DNA of 64,000 bases from Kordia sp. (GTDB taxonomy: Bacteria > Bacteroidota > Bacteroidia > Flavobacteriales > Flavobacteriaceae). Shown one piece after another: positions 54,352 through 62,394 of this stretch (the stretch's first letter is position 1; each line of letters starts with the position of its first letter). The notes beneath the pieces were generated by a model. The model had not been told where the DNA came from and made no database searches. It saw only the letters and a program-made list of their open reading frames with translations. The stretch lies in contig NZ_JAKVBC010000027.1 of the NCBI RefSeq assembly GCF_022447245.1, forward strand, positions 1 through 64,000. The letters are read 5' to 3'. Made by a program: the position numbers and the translations under genes.

Positions 54352-56448
54352 TTAGTTTTTCATCAAAGAAATTGCTTTCGAAACGCTTTCTGTGGGTAAT
54401 TTACAAGCTCTATTTACACATACATAAATCAAAGTTTTGTCTTCATAAAAACGATTTTGAAGCAACGGCAATGTACTTTCTGTTGTACTTCCGCAAAGAA
54501 TAATATTAGGTAAAAAGTTTTGATGTAATTCTTTAGCTTTCGCAATGGCGTCTTTCCCATTTATAACAACTTCGTAATAGGGTTTTGATATATTCAAGTA
54601 TAATTGTAACCAGTTGGCATGTAAATATGGATACGTAATCGCATCGGGCAATACACGTTGTAACATTTTTTTACTTTTCGATAAGAAATCTTCGTTTCCA
54701 AAATAATGTCCTAGTTGAAATAAATTATGACTCATGACAGCGTTTCCAGAAGGCATGACACCATCTTCTACATCAATTTCCTTAAAGTTTAATGCTGTGT
54801 CTGAAGTTTCTGAAAAAGCAAAAAGTTCCTTTTCAGAATCGTAAAAATGAGCAAGTGTATATTCGGTTAATGACTTCGCATGGTGTAGCCATTGTTCATC
54901 AAATGTAATTTGGTATACCGCTAGATACGCATCTATTAAGTAGGCATAATCTTCTAAGTATCCTTTTAGATTTTCATTTTCTAAGCTTCGAAGCAAGTTC
55001 CAATCATTTTTGACTAACTTCTTTTTGATTGAATTTGCTGTATGAATAGCTTTTGTTTTAAGATTTTCATCTCCAAAAACCTTGTATGCATCTACATAGG
55101 CTTTTAACATCAAAGCATTCCAAGAAGTAATCACTTTGGTATCTGTTTCAGGAGCTACTCTATGTTTTCTTTCTTTTAAAAGAATCGTTTTCCATTGCGT
55201 TACTTTTTCATGTAATTCTGAAAGCGATAACTCATATTTCTTAATAAAATCAGCATCTACATGTTTCTTAATTAATACATGTTTTCCTTCTTCAGTAGTT
55301 TGAGTTTGATCAATTCCGAAATAATCAGCAAACAATGCAAAATCTTCTTTGATCAATTCTTTTAATTCTTCTTTCTCCCAAACATAATATGCACCTTCTT
55401 CCATTTCACCTTTTTCATTTCTACTATCTGCATTTAATGACGCATATAATAAATGATCTTTGCGAGTTAGTTGTTTTTCAACAAAATTGAGTGTTTGGTA
55501 TACTGCATTTTTATAAGTGTCATTTTTGTGAATTTGATACGCAGATGAAAACAAAGAAATCAATTGCGCATTGTCGTACAGCATTTTTTCAAAATGCGGA
55601 ATGTTCCAATCTTTATCTGTGGTATAACGTGCAAATCCGCCTTCTAAATGATCCGCTAGTCCACGATTAGCAATATTTTTAAGTGTTTTATTCACATGAA
55701 ACATTAGCGCTTCACTTTTCTTAATTGTTGTATATCGAAGTAGAAAATTGTAATTGCTCGGTCTTGGGAATTTTTCGTTTTCTTTCAATCCACCAGCATC
55801 CATATCAAAATGTTTTTTCCAAGTATTGATAATACTATCTGTAGAAATTTTTGAAAGATTTACATCTGTATCAGAAGCAAAAGTTTGCAATGCGTTTATG
55901 CGTTGCACTTGTGCTTTAGCGAATTCGGCTGTTTTTTCAGGATTTTCTTTGTGAATTTTGACAATTTGTTTCAAAGAATTCATCCAGTTTTCTTTGGTAA
56001 AATACGTTCCGCCCCAAACAGGTTCGCCATTAGGAAGCGTAATGCAGTTTAATGGCCAGCCTGCATTTCCGGTCATTAATTGCACTGCTTTAATATAGGT
56101 TTTGTCAATATCAGGATGTTCTTCACGATCTACTTTTACATTGATAAAGTTTTCGTTCATGAATTTGGCGACCGTTTCATCTTTGAAGGTTTCTTTTTCC
56201 ATGACATGGCACCAATGGCAAGAACCATAGCAAATAGAGAATAAGATAAGTTTATGTTCTTTTTCAGCTTTCGCTAGAATTTCCTCACTCCAAGGTTGCC
56301 AATCTACAGGATTGTGCGAATGTTGTAACAAATACGGGCTCGATTCATTGACAAGTGCATTGGTGTATTTGTGTGTTTCTTTTGTAGTTTTTGAACAAGA
56401 ATTCAACACTAAAAAAATAAGGAGGAAAAATATTTGAAAAATGCGCAT
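54352..56448 (-). CDS. DUF255 thioredoxin-like lipoprotein (SSP411/YyaL family)
   Basis: 698 residues from the ATG at 56448, which opens a lipoprotein signal ([20 protein letters not shown]); an upstream in-frame ATG would bury it. N-terminal DUF255: [21 protein letters not shown] and the thioredoxin-like [15 protein letters not shown]. The rest is an (alpha/alpha)6 barrel: [58 protein letters not shown]. Role unknown; the family is linked to sugar or redox functions by fold only. Ends 11 bp before the MFS gene, so both may be in one unit. Confidence 0.9.
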   Translation of the reverse strand: MRIFQIFFLLIFLVLNSCSKTTKETHKYTNALVNESSPYLLQHSHNPVDWQPWSEEILAKAEKEHKLILFSICYGSCHWCHVMEKETFKDETVAKFMNENFINVKVDREEHPDIDKTYIKAVQLMTGNAGWPLNCITLPNGEPVWGGTYFTKENWMNSLKQIVKIHKENPEKTAEFAKAQVQRINALQTFASDTDVNLSKISTDSIINTWKKHFDMDAGGLKENEKFPRPSNYNFLLRYTTIKKSEALMFHVNKTLKNIANRGLADHLEGGFARYTTDKDWNIPHFEKMLYDNAQLISLFSSAYQIHKNDTYKNAVYQTLNFVEKQLTRKDHLLYASLNADSRNEKGEMEEGAYYVWEKEELKELIKEDFALFADYFGIDQTQTTEEGKHVLIKKHVDADFIKKYELSLSELHEKVTQWKTILLKERKHRVAPETDTKVITSWNALMLKAYVDAYKVFGDENLKTKAIHTANSIKKKLVKNDWNLLRSLENENLKGYLEDYAYLIDAYLAVYQITFDEQWLHHAKSLTEYTLAHFYDSEKELFAFSETSDTALNFKEIDVEDGVMPSGNAVMSHNLFQLGHYFGNEDFLSKSKKMLQRVLPDAITYPYLHANWLQLYLNISKPYYEVVINGKDAIAKAKELHQNFLPNIILCGSTTESTLPLLQNRFYEDKTLIYVCVNRACKLPTESVSKAISLMKN

Positions 56449-56543
56449 GAAAAGCTTTTTCTCAAATATAAATATAGTCGTGAATAGAAGCAAAAAATGT
56501 ATGAGGAAAGTAATTTAGAATATAGCTAAATCATTTTTTGTAG

Positions 56544-56780
56544 CTTTTTTGCAAATACATTGCAGATTCAATACTAGCATTGGAATTTGCACTCAATCTA
56601 CTATCATTATCTGCTTTAGGCAATGTTGAAGTAAAAAGAGCAATTCAATATATGTTGTTTCCGGAAGGAATTGAGTATGACTTTAAAAATCATCAATTTC
56701 GAACTTTTCGAATCAATTCTATATTTTTAACAATCTTAAGTATATCAAAGGATTTGATCGGAAATAAAAAAGAGAATTAC
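56544..56780 (+). pseudogene. Relic of a serine recombinase C-terminus
   Basis: An open stretch after TAG 56541 with no start. It reads ILALEFALNLLSLSALGNV, then EVKRAIQYMLFPEGIEYDF and NHQFRTFRINSIF, which follows the C-terminal end of flavobacterial large serine recombinases (an FPEGI-x-Y ... RT-x-x-INSIF pattern). The catalytic N-domain is missing. It abuts the terminator and 3' end of ssrA, a classic integration target, pointing to a lost or decayed element. Identity is by recall of the motif, not a search. Confidence 0.6.
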
Positions 56781-56804
56781 CATAATTTCTATGATAATTC
56801 TCTC
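56771..56804 (-). terminator. ssrA terminator
   Basis: AGAGAATTA and TAATTCTCT form a stem past the tmRNA 3' end; on the minus strand TTTTTTATTT follows. It overlaps the recombinase relic. Confidence 0.8.
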
Positions 56805-56808
56805 GAAG

Positions 56809-57202
56809 TGGAGTCGCCGAGAATCGAACTCGGGTCCAAACAAGCAATTCAAATGCTTTCTACACGCTTAGTTCTTGTTTTATTTTCGACTAATAGCTGA
56901 CCAAAAACCGCCCACTACTAGCTTAGCTTCTTAATTGTAAAAACTGTAGCGAAGCTATACAGTTTCGATGTTGACTTTTATGGTATCTCAAAATCGGTCG
57001 CCATCAACAAGGGCTACTGGGAGATATTCAGCTTTTCCATCTTATGGAAACGTGGCTTATCTTACTATAATTCGGATTAGGCAGCTAAAGCGTAGTTATT
57101 TTCGCCATTTAAAAAGTGTGAAATATGAGATTTACGAGCTATGTCTCAGCGCTCGACGTGCTTACACTTCAATTCGACTCGCTGTCAAAACCAGTCGACC
57201 CC
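56809..57202 (-). ncRNA. ssrA: tmRNA (transfer-messenger RNA)
   Basis: About 394 nt. The 5' end GGGGTCGACTGG pairs with the 3' end CGACTCC-A, and the T arm TTCGATTC sits in GAGTTCGATTCTCGGC. CCA is not encoded. The tag frame at 57077-57106 reads GENNYALAA and TAA, the common Bacteroidota tag with hydrophobic ALAA end for ClpXP. It rescues stalled ribosomes together with SmpB. Minus strand, divergent from the dehydrogenase gene at 57373. Confidence 0.97.
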
Positions 57203-57372
57203 AAAATGTTTAAGAACTTTTACTTTTTAAATCGTAAAAGGACAGCAAAAATAACACAATTTTTAATAGTTTTGTGTTTTTTGTTCCAAATACTACTATT
57301 TTAGAACAAAAAATATACCAAACTAAATCGTGTCAGTCGTTAATATTACTGATTATTAAAAGAAAAACGCCT

Positions 57373-58578
57373 ATGAAATTCGCTATCATCAAAGAACGTA
57401 AAAATCCACCAGACAGACGTGTTGTATTCTCACCAGAGAAACTTGCAGAAGCCAAAAGACAATTTCCAGAAGCAACATTTAAAGTAGAATCTTCTGATAT
57501 TCGTGTGATTGCTGATAACGCTTACGATGAAAAAGGATTTGAAGTAACTGATGATATAGCTGATTGTGATGTGATGATTGGAGTAAAAGAAGTACCTATC
57601 GATCATTTGATACCCAATAAAAAATACTTTTACTTTTCACATACTATTAAAAAACAACCGTACAATCGCAAACTATTGCAAGCAATGCTGGCTAAAAACA
57701 TTGAAATGTATGATCATGAGGTAATTACAAAAGAAAATGGAGGGCGCCTTATTGGATTTGGACGTTATGCTGGATTAGTAGGTGCATATAATGGCTTCCG
57801 TGCTTTAGGACTACGTGACGAATTGTTCAATCTGCCAAAAGTAGAAACACTTGCCGATTTAGATGAAGTAAAAAGAGAATTAGACAAAATAACGATTCCA
57901 AATATAAAAATTGTACTCTCAGGAACTGGAAAAGTTGCCTATGGAGCCAAAGAAATATTAGATCACTTAGGAATCAAAGAAGTTACAGACGCTACGTATT
58001 TAACTACTGAATTTTCAGAACCTGTATATTGTATGATAGATGTAATGGAATACAACGTACGTATTGACGGAAAAGTTGGTGATAAATACGAATTTTATAA
58101 AGATCCTAGAGATTACAAGAGTAACTTTATGCCTTATGCTGAGGTAACAGATTTCTTTATTGCAGGACATTTTTATGGTGATGGAGCTCCGTTCTTATTT
58201 ACTCGAGAAGATGCCAAACATCCTGACTTTAAAATCAATGTAGTAGCCGATATTTCTTGTGATATTGACGGTCCAGTAGCAAGTACCATTCGTCCTTCTA
58301 CAATTGCAGATCCATTCTATGGATACGATCCACAATCAGAATCAGAAGTTGCGTTTGATGCTCCAAATGCAATTACAATGATGGCCGTGGATAATTTACC
58401 ATGTGAATTGCCAAAAGATGCTAGTGAAGGTTTTGGAGATATGTTCTTACAGCATGTAATCCCTGCATTTTATAATGGAGATAAAGATGGAGTATTGGCA
58501 AGAGCAAAAATGACAACAAGCGATGGAAAACTAACCGATCGCTATGCATATTTACAAGACTACGTAGACGGAAAATAA
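57373..58578 (+). CDS. NAD(P)-dependent dehydrogenase, saccharopine/alanine dehydrogenase family
   Basis: 401 residues from the ATG at 57373. AlaDh/PNT-N domain: MKFAIIKERKNPPDRRVVFS, IGVKEVPIDHLIPNKKYFYF, FSHTIKKQPYNRKLLQAMLA. The NAD-binding half has GTGKVAYGAKEILDHLGIKE and VVADISCDIDGPVASTIRPS. The SHTIKxQPYN and ADISCDxxGP patterns fit the LYS1-like saccharopine dehydrogenase group better than true alanine dehydrogenase. Cytoplasmic. Role could be lysine metabolism; a single-gene unit next to ssrA. Confidence 0.82.
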   Translation: MKFAIIKERKNPPDRRVVFSPEKLAEAKRQFPEATFKVESSDIRVIADNAYDEKGFEVTDDIADCDVMIGVKEVPIDHLIPNKKYFYFSHTIKKQPYNRKLLQAMLAKNIEMYDHEVITKENGGRLIGFGRYAGLVGAYNGFRALGLRDELFNLPKVETLADLDEVKRELDKITIPNIKIVLSGTGKVAYGAKEILDHLGIKEVTDATYLTTEFSEPVYCMIDVMEYNVRIDGKVGDKYEFYKDPRDYKSNFMPYAEVTDFFIAGHFYGDGAPFLFTREDAKHPDFKINVVADISCDIDGPVASTIRPSTIADPFYGYDPQSESEVAFDAPNAITMMAVDNLPCELPKDASEGFGDMFLQHVIPAFYNGDKDGVLARAKMTTSDGKLTDRYAYLQDYVDGK

Positions 58579-58707
58579 AAACGATACAAAAGTAATTTGT
58601 CGAAGTTTTATCGGTTTGGTTGTTCTAATAACAAAGACAATCAATCCATTAGTTCATATTATACAAGCATATGTAGGTAATGAAACAACATTAAAATAAA
58701 GTAAAAG

Positions 58708-58737
58708 CTGTCTGAAAATATTTTAGACAGTTTTTTT
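58708..58737 (+). terminator. Terminator with GCTGTCTGAAAA motif
   Basis: CTGTCT-g-AAAA and TTTTAGACAG followed by T7. It shares the GCTGTCTGAAAA motif of the inverted-repeat element at 28251. Confidence 0.7.
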
Positions 58738-58856
58738 ATACATAATATACTTCTGGAAGATGCCTATGTTGCTTTGAACTATATGAGAATAAATACTAAT
58801 CGGTAGACAATATCAAGTTTAGTTGTCTTCTTTTTAAATAAACTAATCAAAAACCG

Positions 58857-59360
58857 ATGAAAAAACCACTAGAACTTCTATGCTGTTTGCTATTGTTGTG
58901 TATGTTTTCTTGTAAAAATGATGACAATGTAATTCTACAGCAAGTTGCAGAAGAAGAGCAACGCCTAACCCCTATCAACTTTGAAGAAAATTTTGGCTCA
59001 TCCGTAACAGCATGTTTTTTAGGGCGTGTCGTTGATGAAAATAACAATCCACTTCAAGGAGTAACCATTCGTATTGGAACTACTGTAACAACCACTGATC
59101 TATTTGGTACGTTTACCGCATCAAGTTCAGAAGTATTTGAAAAATTTGCGTATATCACTGCTGAAAAAATGGGATATATCAAAGGTTCCAGAGCCCTAGC
59201 ACCATCTACTACGGATGTAAACCGTATGGAAATCATGTTGCTAGAAGAAGTCGCTGCAACAATTACATCTGGAGAAGCAACAATGGTAAACCTAAGTAAT
59301 GGAACAGAAGTATCTTTTGCTGGAAATTATACTCGCGAAGATGGGACGCCACACAATTGA
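58857..59360 (+). pseudogene. Truncated lipoprotein with carboxypeptidase-like regulatory domain
   Basis: 167 residues: lipobox LCMFSCKN, then a CarboxypepD_reg-like domain (ACFLGRVVDENNNPLQGVTI, TTTDLFGTFTASS, MGYIKGSRALAPSTTDVNRM). TGA at 59358 interrupts it; the frame goes on as QVDVVLKHLSPDDDNND and then, from 59409, becomes sequence homologous to the reverse strand of the DUF1361 gene. So the original gene has lost its 3' part at a rearrangement junction. A full protein of this type would be much longer. Some products may still be made. Confidence 0.7.
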
Positions 59361-59408
59361 CAAGTAGATGTAGTACTAAAACATTTAAGTCCAGACGATG
59401 ATAATAAC

Positions 59409-59800
59409 GATCAATCCATGATTGTTTTGATACTTTTGTGTATGGCAAGTGCATTAAATTAGTAATGAGATATGGAGCATTGGGCAAAAATAAAAGCCAA
59501 ATTACCAATACGGCAATCAGTACAAAAGACTGTTTTTAAACCAATGGGTATTTTAGATATTCCCAAAGAAAAAAGCATGGAATATAGGCTAAAAATAAGT
59601 TCTAAATCAAAAAAACATAATGTAAACTTCCCGTGATGGAAATGTGTAGCATATACAGCGCAAAGCAAAATAGACTATTGAGCAATAAAATTTTGTTAAC
59701 TCTAAAGGTTTAGACTTCATATTGATGTTTGTTTTTTGATGCGTAAACGATACTGATCTAGCATTACGATACCTAAAGAGAAAAGCAATACCCAAAATAA
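59409..59800 (-). pseudogene. Decayed partial duplicate of the DUF1361 gene
   Basis: The 392-bp stretch aligns with 62082-62475: GATCAATCCATGATTGTTTT at one end and AGCAATACCCAAAA at the other, collinear throughout with scattered substitutions and indels. The copied part covers the 5' half of the DUF1361 gene and the last codons of the VIT-protein gene. Fragments such as WLLFLPNAPYLIT and MKSKPLELT remain readable in different frames. Confidence 0.85.
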
Positions 59801-59867
59801 TTAAAATTGAGTTCACATACATGCTTATTGAATTGATAATAGTTTCTCAAATTAAAAAATTAGAGAA

Positions 59868-60063
59868 ATGGAAGCCAAACTTTCTTGGTGTCAACATATG
59901 TACTCAGAACTAGTTCATCAGAACGATGTCAGTTCGATTGACGCAAATGCAAAACTGACATAGGCCATTGAAGTCACCCGAAAAAAGACAAGTTATTGCA
60001 AAATACTCTTTCGGAATCATCAAAGGAGAATGGGGATTTGATTCTATTTTATCAAAAGAATAA
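59868..60063 (+). pseudogene. Unidentified gene relic
   Basis: From ATG 59868: KLSWCQHMYSELVHQNDVSS, IDANAKLT, then TAG, AIEVTRKK, and after a +1 shift RQVIAKYSFGIIKGEWGFDS and ILSKE to TAA 60061. Composition is gene-like but the family is not recognised. It lies in the decay zone between the duplicate and the YwqK-like gene; the rest of 59361-60358 holds nothing else I can identify. Confidence 0.4.
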
Positions 60064-60358
60064 TTGTATCAGTTTTTGTTGAATTTGGATTGATAGCTTT
60101 TATTTTCTTTCTTAAAAGAATTATGAATATTTTTGAAACTTCATTAAAGGATTTGAAAATACTTTTTTGAGCAATTTTTAAGCCTAAATAGTTTTCTTGC
60201 GTTGAAAATTGAAATATCAGCGAGTCAAAATCGTTATTTCAATAGGAATCAAGAAGTATAAAACAGCTGTTTTATTTTAAAATTTGATGTAAATTAGAAA
60301 CATAATTAGTTAGTTTTGAGATATATTACCGTTGTTAAACATAAAAACATATCAAATC

Positions 60359-61297
60359 ATGAATAAAAATTTATCATTATTGATTATTGGAATGTTATTT
60401 ATAGCATTTTCACAAGCCCAAGAAATTTCAAAATTTTATCATGAAAATGGTAATTTGAAAGCATCAGGAAAATTGGATAAAGGATTTCGAACAGGCCCAT
60501 GGAAAAAATATTATGAAAATGGAAAATTAAAGGCTTCAGGAAGCTATGACAAAGGAATAGAAATAGGCGAATGGCGATTTTATCGTGAAAATGGAAAATT
60601 AGAATCCAAAGGAAATTATAATTATGGAACAGCAAATGGTAATTGGGAATATTACAATGCCCAAGGAAAATTATACGAATCAGGAAAACTTGACAGAGGT
60701 TACCGAACAGGTGAATGGAAAAGATATTGGTTAAATGGACAAATATCTGCAAAAGGGAATTACGAAAATAGACTTCAAACAGGGAAATGGAAATACTATT
60801 ACGAAAGTGGACAATTATTAAGAATAGAAAATTACGAAAAAGGAAGGATAAATGGTGACTATGAAAAGTACTACTCGAATGGAAAGTTAAATGAAATTGG
60901 GAAATTTAAAAACGGAACTCAAATAGGGAAATGGAAATACTATCTTAAAAAAGGGCAGTTAGATCGAATTGAGAATTACGAAAATGGAAAACTACAGGGA
61001 AGATGGGAAAAATATTATGAGAGTGGGAAGTTGATGAGCATTGGAAATTTTAGTAAAGGAATTCCTTCAGGTGAGTGGACAGCATATCATGAAAACGAAA
61101 AGCTAAAAGCTAAAGGAAAATACAAAAATGGAAAAGAGTATGGTTTATGGAAATTTTATCATTCAAATGGGAAAATACAACTTACTGGGAGTTACGAAAA
61201 TGGAATTCGGATTGGTGAATGGTTAAGTTATGATGAAGCAGGAAAATTGTTAAAAAAGAACACGTTCGTCAATGGAAAACTCAAGAAAAACGATTAG
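60359..61297 (+). CDS. Secreted MORN/YwqK-like repeat protein
   Basis: 312 residues from the ATG at 60359 (signal peptide MNKNLSLLIIGMLFIAFSQA; an upstream ATG nine codons earlier precedes it). About twelve 23-residue repeats with the core NGKLxxxGxYxxGxxxGxWKYY, for example ENGKLKASGSYDKGIEIGEW. This matches the COG2849/YwqK antitoxin-type repeat, a beta-hairpin MORN-like rod. No enzymatic motif. A surface-binding or immunity role is possible but cannot be read from sequence; no toxin gene is adjacent. Confidence 0.88.
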   Translation: MNKNLSLLIIGMLFIAFSQAQEISKFYHENGNLKASGKLDKGFRTGPWKKYYENGKLKASGSYDKGIEIGEWRFYRENGKLESKGNYNYGTANGNWEYYNAQGKLYESGKLDRGYRTGEWKRYWLNGQISAKGNYENRLQTGKWKYYYESGQLLRIENYEKGRINGDYEKYYSNGKLNEIGKFKNGTQIGKWKYYLKKGQLDRIENYENGKLQGRWEKYYESGKLMSIGNFSKGIPSGEWTAYHENEKLKAKGKYKNGKEYGLWKFYHSNGKIQLTGSYENGIRIGEWLSYDEAGKLLKKNTFVNGKLKKND

Positions 61298-61383
61298 CCA
61301 TTACTGTGAAATTTCTTTCGAAGCCTTCATAATCTTTCCAATTCTACATTTGACGATAAAATAAATAGAACGCTCTAATTTTT

Positions 61384-61515
61384 TTACAATTCTTTTGGAA
61401 CTCTAATGTTTTTTAGTGTTTTATAGGTTTGTTCAATTAATTTATTAAATAAACCGTATTTAAACAGATTCTGAGTACGCCATCGATCATAACTACATCA
61501 GGTTTCGTTTACTAC
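61384..61515 (-). pseudogene. Gene relic, C-terminal fragment
   Basis: Minus-strand frame YDRWRTQNLFKYGLFNKLIE, QTYKTLKNIRVPKEL ending at TAA 61384, cut off upstream by TGA. The sequence looks like the end of a real protein, but I cannot name it. The surrounding gap 61298-61716 is otherwise without a gene. Confidence 0.35.
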
Positions 61516-61716
61516 GTTACATATTTTTTAAATGTTCTTGGATATTTTTTTGGCAACATATATTCCAATATATGTGATTTCTACAAATGGAAGAATTCTA
61601 TTAAATGTAAAAGCAAATTAACATAGATGGTAAATTTATTTGTCAACTTTGTAATTAATTTGATTAAGTAATTATCTTTTGAGTCAGATGATTGCAACTA
61701 AAAATCAGATTTTAAA

Positions 61717-62394
61717 TTAAAGAGTATCGCAGTTCCGAGATTTTTTTTTTGTATTAAAAAATGAAACTATTTGTAAAAATAAAATAGATAGAAAAATACC
61801 AAATCCTAAAGTAATTCCTAAGGATTTCACTCTAGCTACAGGACTGTAAATACTATACAAGCAATCTGCAAGTAAATTAAAAGGATCACTAAAAAACTCC
61901 CACGAATTCCAACGTAAATATCTTCCCAAGTAAATTCCAAAGCCACATAAAAAAGCAATGAAAAACATAAAACGTTTTGCAAGCTTTCGATTCCACTTTT
62001 CGGATATAATTACATAGAAATGATACATAGATAACAACCCAACAAACAATCCATTCCAAGCAAATACAAATAACATAAAAGGATCAATCCATGATTGTTT
62101 TGATACTGTTGTGTATTGCAAGTGCATCAAATCGGTAATTAAATATGGAGCATTGGGTAAAAACAAAAGCCAAACTCCCAATACAGCAATCAATACTAAA
62201 GATTGTCTTTTTAACCAATGGGTTTTAGATATTCCAAAAGAAATAAAGTATGGAATATAGGCTAAAAATAGGTTCCAAATCAAAAAACCATAATATATGC
62301 TTCCAGTGATAGAAATACGCAGCACATACAGCGCCAAGCAAAATAAACTATTGAGCAATAAAAATTGTGTTAACTCTAAAGGTTTCGACTTCAT
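61717..62394 (-). CDS. DUF1361 membrane protein
   Basis: 225 residues from the ATG at 62394, which overlaps the stop of the VIT-protein gene (ATGA), giving translational coupling; an upstream start would lie deep in that gene. Six hydrophobic segments. The DUF1361 core is WLLFLPNAPYLITDLMHL, with IDPFMLFVFAWNGLFVGLLS and CGFGIYLGRYLRWNSWEFF. Function unknown. A decayed partial copy lies at 59409-59800. The pair with the VIT protein suggests a role in the same surface system. Confidence 0.87.
   Translation of the reverse strand: MKSKPLELTQFLLLNSLFCLALYVLRISITGSIYYGFLIWNLFLAYIPYFISFGISKTHWLKRQSLVLIAVLGVWLLFLPNAPYLITDLMHLQYTTVSKQSWIDPFMLFVFAWNGLFVGLLSMYHFYVIISEKWNRKLAKRFMFFIAFLCGFGIYLGRYLRWNSWEFFSDPFNLLADCLYSIYSPVARVKSLGITLGFGIFLSILFLQIVSFFNTKKKSRNCDTL

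Noticed and set aside
56580-56900. Continuous 106-codon plus-strand frame running into ssrA
   Set aside because: Its second half is the complement of the tmRNA; only the first part resembles a protein (the recombinase relic).
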